Origin: Lysobacter antibioticus HS124
GTDB lineage: Bacteria > Pseudomonadota > Gammaproteobacteria > Xanthomonadales > Xanthomonadaceae
Length of the DNA: 33,052 nucleotides
Direction of reading: 5' to 3'
Assembly: GCF_000336385.2 (NCBI RefSeq)
Contig: NZ_HG424516.1
Span: forward strand, 1 to 33,052
This document shows positions 8,705 to 16,231 of this stretch, piece by piece. The position numbers and the translations under genes are program-made. How positions within the stretch are numbered: position 1 is the stretch's first letter; each line of letters starts with the position of its first letter. The notes under the pieces are model-generated. The model saw only the letters and a program-made list of their open reading frames with translations, was not told the DNA's origin and did no database searches.

Positions 8705-9814
8705 TCAATCGGTGCCCTGGCCGCGGCCGAATTCGCCCGGCCCGGCCGGCGCGTTCGGTGCCTGCAGGGCGAATACGCAGTCGAAGAAGGGTCGCACGTC
8801 GTCCCAGCCGCGCTTTTCGTCGCGCGCGCGCAGCAGCACGCGCCCCACTTCGACCACGTTGCCCTTTTCCTCGAAGCGGCGCAGGAAGGCCGTGCGGGTG
8901 TCGGCTTCCGCGTGGCGTCCGTGGTCCTGGCGGTTATAGGCATGGAATTCCAGGATCGCGCCCGGCGCCGCGACCCGGTCGGCGCCGATCGTGCATTGGC
9001 GCAGGCCGCTGGCTGCTTCGCGCTCGACATGTCCGGCCGCGTAACTGTCCTGCAGCGCATGCAGCAAGGAGCCGAACGCGACGTCCTGGTAGTAGCGGCG
9101 CAAACCGCCGCTGGCGCCCTGGGTGTAGAGGTCCAGCACGCGCCATTCGCTACGGCCGAAGGCTTGTTGGATCGCCGGGATGGTCGAGTCCTTCAATCGC
9201 GTATCCAGGCTGTATTCGCCTTGGGCCGTGCGCCAGGCGAACTCCATCCAGCCCATCAGCTTGGCCTTGGTGTCGGCCGCGGTCTCGCCGTCGCGGCTGG
9301 CCATGGCATGAAGGAACTGCAAGTCGCCGAAATGGGTGCGGTACAGCATGGCGTCGCCGGGACCGTAGCGCTTGCCGGCGGCGGCGCCTTTGTTGGCGTC
9401 GGCGAACAGACTGCCCCAGCACAAGGGCTGGGTTTCGAAGCGGATGGTTTCCTGGGTTTTGCAGCCCATGCCGCGGGCCTGATTAGCGCTCATCCGGAAC
9501 GGCGGATCGTCGTTCCAGCGCACGCCGGCCAGCACCGGACCCGGCGCGTCGAGCGCTTCGCGACCGCCGCAGTCGCCATTGCAGCCGTAGATGCGATTGG
9601 TGATTTCCTCGTGCACCGGCTCGGTAAAGGCGACCATCGAGCGCTGCGCGAGTTGTCGTTCCAGGAACACCCAGGTGCTGCTGCCGATTCCGGCCAGTCG
9701 CCGCTCTTCCGCGGTGGAATGGGTCGCCAGCTTGTGCGCCCACGCCGGCGCCGTCATCGCCAGCAGCGCGACCACGCCCCAGCCTCGCATCGATCCTGCG
9801 ATCGTTCTTGCCAT
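8705..9814 (-). CDS. Secreted putative zinc hydrolase (phospholipase C/nuclease-like)
   Basis: A 369-residue exported protein with a signal peptide (residues 1-26, ending APAWA). The mature part has a His/Asp pattern like zinc-dependent phospholipase C and S1/P1 nucleases: EPVHEEITNRIYG, then THFGDLQFLHAM, then LLHALQDSYAAGHVERE with H-x3-D-x5-H spacing. Such enzymes coordinate three zincs and cut phosphodiester bonds outside the cell. Two Cys pairs (YGCNGDCGG and GMGCK/PLCWG) suggest disulphides. GGGGGA lies five bases before the ATG at 9814. The assignment rests on motifs only, so the substrate is open. Confidence 0.72.
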   Translation of the reverse strand: MARTIAGSMRGWGVVALLAMTAPAWAHKLATHSTAEERRLAGIGSSTWVFLERQLAQRSMVAFTEPVHEEITNRIYGCNGDCGGREALDAPGPVLAGVRWNDDPPFRMSANQARGMGCKTQETIRFETQPLCWGSLFADANKGAAAGKRYGPGDAMLYRTHFGDLQFLHAMASRDGETAADTKAKLMGWMEFAWRTAQGEYSLDTRLKDSTIPAIQQAFGRSEWRVLDLYTQGASGGLRRYYQDVAFGSLLHALQDSYAAGHVEREAASGLRQCTIGADRVAAPGAILEFHAYNRQDHGRHAEADTRTAFLRRFEEKGNVVEVGRVLLRARDEKRGWDDVRPFFDCVFALQAPNAPAGPGEFGRGQGTD

Positions 9815-10104
9815 TCGGTCCCCCTGTACGACCGTGGTTTGTCGGACGGCTGCGACGCCGCCATGTCGGCGCGAGCGCGGCGACCGAGGAACGGGGTGCG
9901 CTCACAGGGACGTAAACGTCATAGGGCGACGGGTGCGGCCATGAGTGTTCACCGGGCGCCCGGCCAGGGAAGCGAGAGTGGATCTACTCAAGCCCCATGT
10001 TTGAGGAAGATGGCCTGCACGTGTGCGCCCCAGCCGCGTTGGCGCGATCTGGTTGTCCGTGCCCCTCGCCGTTCCGGGGCTGAACCAATCTTCATCGGGC
10101 GACG

Positions 10105-10134
10105 AAAAAAGCCCCCTTATTTAAAAAGGGGGCT
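10105..10134 (-). terminator. Intrinsic terminator downstream of the 529-residue lipoprotein gene
   Basis: On the reverse strand the perfect 9-bp stem AGCCCCCTT / AAGGGGGCT (10134-10126 and 10118-10110, 7-base loop) is followed by a run of six T (10110-10105). That is a canonical rho-independent terminator, about 130 bases past the stop at 10262. Confidence 0.8.
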
Positions 10135-10203
10135 GCGCGCTGCGCTGATCGATGCCGATCCAAAAATTCGACGCGCGGAAGGTTTGCTTTTGACTAAGAG
10201 CCC

Positions 10204-10225
10204 CCCCCCTTTTTTCAAAGGGGGG
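10204..10225. repeat. C-tract/G-tract hairpin, second of a pair
   Basis: A 9-bp perfect stem (CCCCCCTTT at 10204-10212, AAAGGGGGG at 10217-10225) with a four-base loop, preceded by three more C. It sits 36 bases past the lipoprotein stop and lacks a T-tract on the reverse strand. The C9 run is a likely slippage site. Its tail resembles that of the neighbouring hairpin. Confidence 0.6.
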
Positions 10226-10261
10226 ATGCAGGCTGAGCGCGATCATGCGCGCTCGGTCGAC

Positions 10262-11851
10262 TTACTGGCACTGCACCGTATCGCCGGCCTGGCCGCGGTA
10301 GGCGGCCCACATCGCGTCGGCGAAGTCGTCGCCGTAGTAGCCGTCGTCGCGGCCGGCGCCGTGCAGGGCCGGCCAGCGGCCGGTGCCGTCGCTCGGATTG
10401 CTGTCGAGCGCGCCGCTGCCGCGCGGCTGATAGGGGTCGGGCTGGGTCCAGGCGCCGTGGTTCACCCAGCGGTCGGCGTAGAGCAGGATGCGCGTGTCGG
10501 TCCATACGCAGCGCAGCGACGGCATCAGCCTCAGCGCCAGCGCCGCCGCCTTGTAGCCCTTGGCCGTGCAGCAGAACTGGTAGTAGCCGGCCGGCTCCTG
10601 GCCGCCGTCGATGTAACCGTACGGGTCGCGGCAGTCGCGCGTGCTGGTGCCGTTGTTCTGGTTCTCCCAGTACTCCTCGACCGTGCACGGACTGCCGAAC
10701 AGCACCTTGCCGCTGCCCGCGCCGATGCTGAGCTGACCGTCTTCCTGGTAGGTGTCCTGCTGGAAGTCGCGCACGCGCGCGGCCATCGCCGCATCGTCGA
10801 GCAACAGGGAACCGAGCGTCAACACCAGCTTGCGGCCGTGGCGGTGGCCGCCGTCGGCATAGAAATGCAGGCCGCCTTCCATCGCCGCCTGCAGATCCAG
10901 GGCGTACTGGGCGAGGAACATGGCCAACTGCCGACGCTGCGCGTCGTCGTCGCGCACCATCAGCCGCAACGCGGCCGAGGCGGTGTCGATCGCGATCTGC
11001 GCGCCGTAGTCGGGCATGTTCTGTTTGGGATGGATCTGGTCGGCCGACCAACCGAGCTGATGATCGAGCTGCACGCGGCGGAACCGGTCGGACACCGCAC
11101 TCAAGGCCGGCATCATCGGCAGCGGCGCGTACGCCGGCAGACGGTCCATGCGCAGCCGCGCGACCGGGATCAGCGGCTTCTTGCTGCCGAAGTACGGCGG
11201 CCGGAACAGGCCGCGGCCGTTGTCCGCCGGCGGCGCCGCGAGCACGGTCAGTACCGCGGCGGTTTCCAGCGAGGTCTTCTCGTCGCCGCTGCGCGAGATC
11301 GCCTTGACGATGGACTGGTTCGGCGCGGCGGAGTAAGGCAGCGCCGGCACCAGCCGCGCGTCGTAGCCGTAGGCGGTGCGGTCGAAGCCGTGGCGGCTGA
11401 CGCTGGAGGGGTTGACCTCGAAGCCGTTGCGGCCGCTGCTGAAGCCCGGCGAGATCGACATGATCCGCACCCGGCCCTGGCTGTCGCCCGCCGGCGCCAC
11501 CCAGAAGTCGCCGTTGGCGAACTGGCCGCAGGGATAGGCGCGGTCGAAGCCGAAGGTGATGCCGTATTGCTTCACGCTGCTGCACAGTGCGGGCGGCTCG
11601 GCGGCGACGACGGCGCGGCCGGTGCGGCCGTCGCCGGGTCGGGACGAAACGCCCCGATCGGCGATGCCGCCGACCGGAGCCGGCGACGCCACGGCGGCGG
11701 ACGCTTCTGCCGCCGCAACCCTCTCGGGCGCGGGCACAGCGTCCTGGCGTGGACAACCGCTCAACAACACGACGCCGGCGAACAGCGCGGCGGCGGACAG
11801 CCGTCGCGTCGCCGACGCAAGAACGATGGGAATGGAACGATGGCGATTCAT
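10262..11851 (-). CDS. Large secreted lipoprotein of unknown function
   Basis: A 529-residue protein with a lipoprotein signal: basic n-region, hydrophobic core and a perfect LSGC lipobox with Cys33. An Ala/Pro-rich linker (34-85) leads to a globular domain rich in aromatic residues, including KQYGITFGFDRAYPCGQF, GGLHFYADGGHRHGRKL and the C-terminal GRDDGYYGDDFADAMWAAYRG. Helical segments with Asp/His/Tyr clusters recall glycan-active alpha-toroid enzymes, but I recognise no family, so this is only a guess. Seven or more Cys residues follow the linker. AGGAG precedes the ATG at 11851. It starts 186 bases after the kinase gene of the RiPP operon on the same strand and could be read through from it or have its own promoter. 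Confidence 0.75.
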   Translation of the reverse strand: MNRHRSIPIVLASATRRLSAAALFAGVVLLSGCPRQDAVPAPERVAAAEASAAVASPAPVGGIADRGVSSRPGDGRTGRAVVAAEPPALCSSVKQYGITFGFDRAYPCGQFANGDFWVAPAGDSQGRVRIMSISPGFSSGRNGFEVNPSSVSRHGFDRTAYGYDARLVPALPYSAAPNQSIVKAISRSGDEKTSLETAAVLTVLAAPPADNGRGLFRPPYFGSKKPLIPVARLRMDRLPAYAPLPMMPALSAVSDRFRRVQLDHQLGWSADQIHPKQNMPDYGAQIAIDTASAALRLMVRDDDAQRRQLAMFLAQYALDLQAAMEGGLHFYADGGHRHGRKLVLTLGSLLLDDAAMAARVRDFQQDTYQEDGQLSIGAGSGKVLFGSPCTVEEYWENQNNGTSTRDCRDPYGYIDGGQEPAGYYQFCCTAKGYKAAALALRLMPSLRCVWTDTRILLYADRWVNHGAWTQPDPYQPRGSGALDSNPSDGTGRWPALHGAGRDDGYYGDDFADAMWAAYRGQAGDTVQCQ

Positions 11852-12003
11852 GGACTCTCTCTCCTGGGGACACGTCGCCGCGATCGGCGAACGCGTTATC
11901 GGAGTGCAGAATCGTCATGAACGGCGCTGCGCCGCCCACAGAATCACAAATCTGGAACAACCTGCCGCGCGCGCGCCAGGGCAACAGCGGCGCGCATCAC
12001 GCC

Positions 12004-12022
12004 GGCACAAATCGGTTACAAA
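12004..12022 (-). promoter_or_regulatory. Possible direct-repeat operator upstream of the lipoprotein gene
   Basis: On the reverse strand TTTGTAACC (from 12022) and TTTGTGCC (from 12011) form an 11-base-spaced direct repeat. TTTGTA also begins the half-site found upstream of hvfX. The location, between the two-component genes and the lipoprotein gene, makes regulation by that system conceivable. The match is short. Confidence 0.25.
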
Positions 12023-12037
12023 CCGCCGATGCGCGGC

Positions 12038-13366
12038 TCAGACGGCGGCGACGTCGTCCAGGCGCACCAGGGCTTCCAGACCGCCGCCGTCGCGATTGCG
12101 CAGACGCAGGCGCGCGCCGGCCGAGGGCGCGAGCTGCTGCGCGATCGCCAGGCCCAACCCGGTACCGCCGCTGTCGCGGTTGCGCGACCCTTCCAGGCGG
12201 TAGAACGGCTGCATCACCTGTTCGAGCCGGTCCTCCGGAATGCCGGGGCCACGGTCCGCAACCCTCAGCAGCACCGCATCGCCATCGCGGGCCAGTTCCA
12301 GTTCTGCGCTGCCGGCGTAGGCGAGCGCGTTGTCGATCAAGTTGGCGAGGATCCGCCGCAAGGCGTTCGGCCGGGTGACCAGCAATCGTCCGCTGCGGCC
12401 GCCCAGACTCACCGCACGGCCGGTGTCCTGGTAGTCGTAGACCAGGCTCTGCAGGAACGCGTCCAGATCGATCCGCAACGGCGTCTCGGCGGCGCCGTGG
12501 GCGCTGCGCGCGTAGGCGATGCCTTCGCGCACCAGACGCTCCATTTCGCCCAGGTCGTCCAGGGTCTTGTCGCGCTGCCCCCCCTCTTCCATGGCCTCGC
12601 AACGCAGCTTCATGCGCGTGATGGGGGTCTGCAGATCGTGCGAAATCGAGGCCAGGATCTGCAGCCGCTCCTGGGTGTATTGGGCGATGCGGTCCTGCAT
12701 GGCGTTGAACGCGGCCGCCGCGCCGACCACCTCGACCGGCCCGGTTTCCTGCAACCGCGGGCCCAGCCCGCCGGGGCTCAGCGACTCGGCCGCACGCGCC
12801 AACTGCGCCAGCGGCCGGGTCGCCAACCGCACCGCGCCCCAGGTGCACACCAGCAGCAACGCCAACTGCGCCGCCAGCACGTAGGGCAGCCAGCGCGCGA
12901 TCGGCATCGCCGAGGGCTGCACTTCCACGGTCACCGGTTCGCCGTCGCTCAGCCGCAGATGGATCTGGAAACGCTCCGGCCCGGCGGACACGGCATTGGC
13001 CCGCACCGGATAACGCGGCCCCAGCGCGGCGCCGACCCGGGCGACGAACTCGCGCGCCTCGTCGCTGGCCAGCGCGGCGCCGTCCTGGCCCGGGCCCAGC
13101 AGATAGTGAAAGGTGCGGCGCTTGAGCCGCGGCAGCCAGTCGGCGCGCTCTTGCGCCGGAATCCGGTCCAAGATCGCGACCGCGACGGTCACGTCCTGCT
13201 CCAGATTGCTCATCAGCATCGAGGTCGCGGCCTGGTAGCGCTCGTAGAACAACAACGCGAACGACAGCGCGTGCGCGGTCAGCAGGCCGGCGAACAGCAC
13301 CAGGTACAGCCGCGCGGCGATCGTGCGCGGCAGCAGTCGCCAGCCGCGTCGCAGCGCCGTGTTCAC
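12038..13366 (-). CDS. EnvZ/OmpR-class sensor histidine kinase
   Basis: A 442-residue inner-membrane kinase. Helix 1 is at residues 18-42 and helix 2 at 158-178; the 115 residues between form a periplasmic sensor. A HAMP linker follows (RPLAQLARAAESL), then the HisKA helix with His243 in SISHDLQTPITR, and an HATPase with N-box ILANLIDNALAYAG and G-boxes ADRGPGIP and GGTGLGLAIA. The start is GTG at 13366, overlapping the regulator's stop in a GTGA, so the two genes are coupled. It is the last gene of the nine-gene RiPP set, suggesting that the sensed signal is a periplasmic metal or redox state. No metal-binding His/Cys cluster is obvious in the sensor. Confidence 0.93.
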   Translation of the reverse strand: MNTALRRGWRLLPRTIAARLYLVLFAGLLTAHALSFALLFYERYQAATSMLMSNLEQDVTVAVAILDRIPAQERADWLPRLKRRTFHYLLGPGQDGAALASDEAREFVARVGAALGPRYPVRANAVSAGPERFQIHLRLSDGEPVTVEVQPSAMPIARWLPYVLAAQLALLLVCTWGAVRLATRPLAQLARAAESLSPGGLGPRLQETGPVEVVGAAAAFNAMQDRIAQYTQERLQILASISHDLQTPITRMKLRCEAMEEGGQRDKTLDDLGEMERLVREGIAYARSAHGAAETPLRIDLDAFLQSLVYDYQDTGRAVSLGGRSGRLLVTRPNALRRILANLIDNALAYAGSAELELARDGDAVLLRVADRGPGIPEDRLEQVMQPFYRLEGSRNRDSGGTGLGLAIAQQLAPSAGARLRLRNRDGGGLEALVRLDDVAAV

Positions 13367-14103
13367 GCGTCACCGCCGATCAGCTCGACCGGCATGGCGA
13401 ACACATAACCCTCGCTGCGCACGGTCTTGATATAGCTAGGCTCGCGCGCATCGTCCTGCAGCCGCTGGCGCACCCGGCTGACGAGCAGGTCGATGGAACG
13501 GTCGAAATGCTCGGCGTCGCGGCCCTGGGTCAGGCTCAGCAACTGGTCGCGGCTGAGTACGCGCTGGGGATGGTCGAGGAACACCCGCAGCAGCCGGAAT
13601 TCGGCGCCGCTGAGCGCTACCGCGGTGCCGTCGGGATCGAGCAGATGGCGCGCGATGGTATCCAAGCGCCAGCGGCCGAAGCCGACCAGGCTCGCGGCCT
13701 CGCTGATCTGCAGATTGGGCGGCAGCATGCGGGTGCGACGCAGCACGGCATTGATCCGAGCCAGCAATTCGCGTGCGGCGAAGGGTTTGACCAGATAGTC
13801 GTCGGCGCCCATCTCCAGGCCGACGATGCGGTCGGTGGGGTCGTCGCGCGCGGTCAGCATCAAGACCGGAATCGCGCGATGCTTGCCGGCGCGCAGGTTG
13901 CGGCACAGCACCAGCCCGTCTTCGCCCGGCATCATCAGATCGAGCACGATCAGGTCGACCGCATCGCCGTCCAGTGCCGCGCGCATCTCGCGACCGTCGG
14001 CCGCAGTGCTCGCGCGCAGTCCGTTCTTGCGCAGATAGTCGGCGACCATCTGGCGGATCTCGCGATCGTCGTCGACGACCAGGATGTGATCTACGTGATC
14101 CAT
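13363..14103 (-). CDS. OmpR-family response regulator
   Basis: A 246-residue regulator. The receiver has the acidic pair in VVDDDREIR (residues 9-16), phospho-acceptor Asp55 in LIVLDLMMPG, and the Lys of DDYLVKPFAAREL. A winged-helix DNA-binding domain occupies about 140-240, with recognition-helix region DRSIDLLVSRVRQRL and the wing KTVRSEGYVF. OmpR-class regulators bind tandem half-sites 10-11 bases apart. The ATG at 14103 has AAGGT upstream; a longer frame continues upstream but adds no domain. It starts 74 bases after the thioredoxin-like gene. Its likely target is the repeated TGTATC sites in front of hvfX, by inference from context. Confidence 0.94.
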   Translation of the reverse strand: MDHVDHILVVDDDREIRQMVADYLRKNGLRASTAADGREMRAALDGDAVDLIVLDLMMPGEDGLVLCRNLRAGKHRAIPVLMLTARDDPTDRIVGLEMGADDYLVKPFAARELLARINAVLRRTRMLPPNLQISEAASLVGFGRWRLDTIARHLLDPDGTAVALSGAEFRLLRVFLDHPQRVLSRDQLLSLTQGRDAEHFDRSIDLLVSRVRQRLQDDAREPSYIKTVRSEGYVFAMPVELIGGDA

Positions 14104-14177
14104 GCAGGCAACCTTGCGAACAAATTTCGTCGGCCCTGGCGGCGCCGGCTCCGCTGCGATTATGCCACCCGGCCGCG

Positions 14178-14723
14178 TCAATCCCGGGCCAGCAATTCCC
14201 GGATCCTGGCGTCGGTGGCCTCGTACCCGCCCTCACCGATATGTCGGTAGACCACCCGCCCCTGCCGATCGATCAGGTACAGCGCCGGCCAGAACCGGTT
14301 GCGATAAGCGTTCCAGGTCCGATAGTCGTTGTCCAACGCGACGGGATACTCGATTGCGTACCGCTTCACCGCCGCCTGGACGTTGGCGGGCCTGCGTTCC
14401 TCCTCGTATTCGGGCGTGTGCACGCCGACCACGACCAGGCCGCGGTCGCGATAGCGCCGGTGCCATTCGTTGACGTGCGGGGTGACGTGGATGCAATTGA
14501 TGCAGGCATAGGTCCAGAACTCGACCAGCACCACTTTTCCGCGCAGGCCCGCGAGCGTCAGCGGCGGGCTGTTGATCCAGCGGTCGATGCCGACGAACTC
14601 GGGCGCCGGCGCCGATCCTGCCGGTTCGGCCTGCGCCTGACCGCGGCAAGCGACGGCCAGCAGGCAGGCCGCCATCGTCAAGGCCGCGGCAGCGGCGCAG
14701 ATCCAGGGTCGCATCGCCGACAC
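14178..14723 (-). CDS. Exported thioredoxin-like protein with CINC motif
   Basis: A 181-residue envelope protein. The N-terminus is a signal sequence ending LLAVAC, a borderline lipobox at Cys26, so it is either periplasmic or lipid-anchored. The rest is a TlpA/redoxin thioredoxin fold: VLVEFWTYACINCIHVTPH carries the redox pair Cys74-Ile-Asn-Cys77, and FWPALYLIDRQG holds the cis-Pro loop region. A CINC active site is typical of DipZ/TlpA-like proteins that act on periplasmic thiols. The GTG at 14723 is chosen because GAGGAG lies eight bases upstream; the ATG at 14714 is too far from it. Only three bases separate it from the hydrolase gene. In this operon it could keep Cys residues of HvfA reduced, which is inference. 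Confidence 0.88.
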   Translation of the reverse strand: MSAMRPWICAAAAALTMAACLLAVACRGQAQAEPAGSAPAPEFVGIDRWINSPPLTLAGLRGKVVLVEFWTYACINCIHVTPHVNEWHRRYRDRGLVVVGVHTPEYEEERRPANVQAAVKRYAIEYPVALDNDYRTWNAYRNRFWPALYLIDRQGRVVYRHIGEGGYEATDARIRELLARD

Positions 14724-14726
14724 GAC

Positions 14727-15566
14727 TCAGCCCTCCTCGTGCGCGGCCGCCGGCGGCGGGCGCTTGCCGGCGGCTTCGAGGATCACCTCCGCGACCTCGC
14801 CCGGATGCGCTAACGGCGCGGCGTGACTGCCCTCGACCGACCGCAGTTGCGCGCCGATCCGCTGCGCGGTGGCGGTCTGCAGTTGCGGTGCGATCATGCG
14901 GTCCTGGCGCGTGGCCAGATACCAGCTCGGCCGCCCCTTCCAGGCCGCGTGGGCGACCGCGTCGTCGAAGGCGCGGGCGTGGATCGGCGACTGAGTACGG
15001 AACAGTTCGCGCACGGTGCGCGCCGTCAGGTCCTGCGCGAAATCCTCGCGCATGCCTTGTTCGTCGATGCGCAGCAGCCCGTCGCTGGCGACCAGATGGG
15101 CCAGCCCGGGCGGCGTCGGATAGCCGCGGCCCTGCTCGGCCGTGTTCTGGCCGACGTCCGGCGCGAATGCGGCGACATAGACCAACGCCGACACCTTGGC
15201 GTCGTCGCCCGCCTCGGTGATGACCGTACCGCCCCAGGAATGTCCGACCAGCACCACCGGCCCGGGCGCCGCCTGCAGCGCGCGCCGGGTCGCTTCGGCA
15301 TCGTCGCGCAGCGAGGTCAGCGGCAGGCGCACGCTGAGGGTGTTCAGGCCGCGCGCTTGCAGACGCTTGGCCACCTGCGCCCAACTGCCGGCATCGGCAA
15401 ACGCGCCGTGGACCAGGATCGCGGTGGCGGCGGGCGCCGGCGCGGCCGTATCGGCGGCCGACGCCGCGGGCGCCGCACCGGCACAGGCCAGCGCCAGCGC
15501 CAGCGCGAGAACGAGCGCACGGGGACGGCGCGCGAGGACGGCAACGGCCGGGAGATGGCGATTCAT
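14727..15566 (-). CDS. Secreted alpha/beta hydrolase
   Basis: A 279-residue exported protein. The signal peptide covers about residues 1-37 (ALALALACAGAAPAASA). The hydrolase fold begins at residue 47 with the oxyanion segment AILVHGAFADAGSW. The nucleophile elbow VLVGHSWGGTV carries Ser110, and the catalytic His is in VEGSHAAPLAHP near residue 257. This pattern matches the AB_hydrolase family related to plant esterases and haloperoxidases (HGAFADAGSWAQV). The ATG at 15566 overlaps the upstream stop as ATGA and has GGAG nine bases before it. Its role in a metal-RiPP operon is not obvious; cleavage of an ester, amide or modified peptide would be possible. Confidence 0.9.
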   Translation of the reverse strand: MNRHLPAVAVLARRPRALVLALALALACAGAAPAASAADTAAPAPAATAILVHGAFADAGSWAQVAKRLQARGLNTLSVRLPLTSLRDDAEATRRALQAAPGPVVLVGHSWGGTVITEAGDDAKVSALVYVAAFAPDVGQNTAEQGRGYPTPPGLAHLVASDGLLRIDEQGMREDFAQDLTARTVRELFRTQSPIHARAFDDAVAHAAWKGRPSWYLATRQDRMIAPQLQTATAQRIGAQLRSVEGSHAAPLAHPGEVAEVILEAAGKRPPPAAAHEEG

Positions 15567-16231
15567 GCTTGAGGCTCCAGATTCGGGGACACAGGGGACG
15601 GTGCGCGGCGTTGCCGCGCCCAGCGGCGCTTTTCCGATTGCGCCCATTTGCCGACCGCGCGCACCGCGACCGCGGCGCACATCAGCGCGAACGGCAGCGC
15701 GTACAGCGGGTCGGTCGGAATGCGTTTGAAGTACGAGAGCGCGAAGATCAGGGCGATGACCCACACACCGGCGGTGTGCAGCCGCTTCCAGGCCTGCGCG
15801 CCCATGCGCTGGGCCAGGGCATGGAACGAGGTTGCGCTCAACAAGACGATGAAGGCATAACCGAGCCCGCCCGGCAGATTGGTCAGCGCACTGCGGCCGA
15901 GCCAGAACGAGGGGTCGAGCTGGCCCAGGCGGACGATGGCGATCGCGTGCACCAGATGCGAGAACGCGAACGCCAGGCCGAGATAACGCCGTTCGCGCAG
16001 CAACGCGCGGGTCAGCCCGTTCGGCACCAACGTCGTCAGCGACGAAGCGACGAACACGCTCAGGAACAACGCGACTGAGCTGCGTGCGGTGGCGCGGATC
16101 ACCGCCCGCACGCCGGCCACCGGGTCGGCGTGCGCCGCCAGCAGCGTCGCGGACATCAGCAGCACCAGTGCCGCCAGCAACCAGAACAAAGGCCAGCCCT
16201 GCGGCCGTAAGCCGGATCGGTAGGCAATCAT
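15563..16231 (-). CDS. Ferric-reductase-like transmembrane haem protein
   Basis: A 222-residue inner-membrane protein with about six hydrophobic helices and no extra domains. The helices hold the paired His residues expected for haem b: FAFSHLVHAIAIVRLG, SFHALAQRMG, and KRLHTAGVWVIALIFALS. This is the ferric_reduct (PF01794) or MsrQ-like arrangement. Such proteins move electrons across the membrane, to iron, flavin or a periplasmic partner. The start at 16231 overlaps the hvfC stop (ATGA) and the end overlaps the hydrolase start (ATGA), so the gene is embedded in the operon. A link to metal or thiol redox fits the neighbouring HvfA and thioredoxin genes but is inferred. Confidence 0.85.
   Translation of the reverse strand: MIAYRSGLRPQGWPLFWLLAALVLLMSATLLAAHADPVAGVRAVIRATARSSVALFLSVFVASSLTTLVPNGLTRALLRERRYLGLAFAFSHLVHAIAIVRLGQLDPSFWLGRSALTNLPGGLGYAFIVLLSATSFHALAQRMGAQAWKRLHTAGVWVIALIFALSYFKRIPTDPLYALPFALMCAAVAVRAVGKWAQSEKRRWARQRRAPSPVSPNLEPQA

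Larger units (their letters stand above)
9815..10261. other. Intergenic region with two poly-C/poly-G hairpins
   Basis: This gap lies between the lipoprotein gene's stop and the start of the next gene on the same strand. It contains the terminator-like hairpin at 10105-10134 and a second hairpin at 10204-10225, each described separately. Both hairpins are followed, on the plus strand, by similar tails (GCTGCGCTGATCGATGC and GCTGAGCGCGATCATGC), which suggests two degenerate copies of one repeat unit. The promoter of the 9814 gene should lie in 9815-10080. Confidence 0.55.

Noticed and set aside
10105-10225. The hairpin pair as terminal inverted repeats of an insertion element
   Set aside because: No transposase frame lies between or beside them and no target duplication is visible. 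A terminator plus a repeat copy explains them better.
8912-11920. A forward-strand open frame of about 1000 codons
   Set aside because: It is opposite the metallohydrolase and lipoprotein genes, which have signal peptides, motifs and ribosome sites. Its translation is repetitive Ala/Arg/Val-rich, the usual antisense shadow in high-GC DNA.
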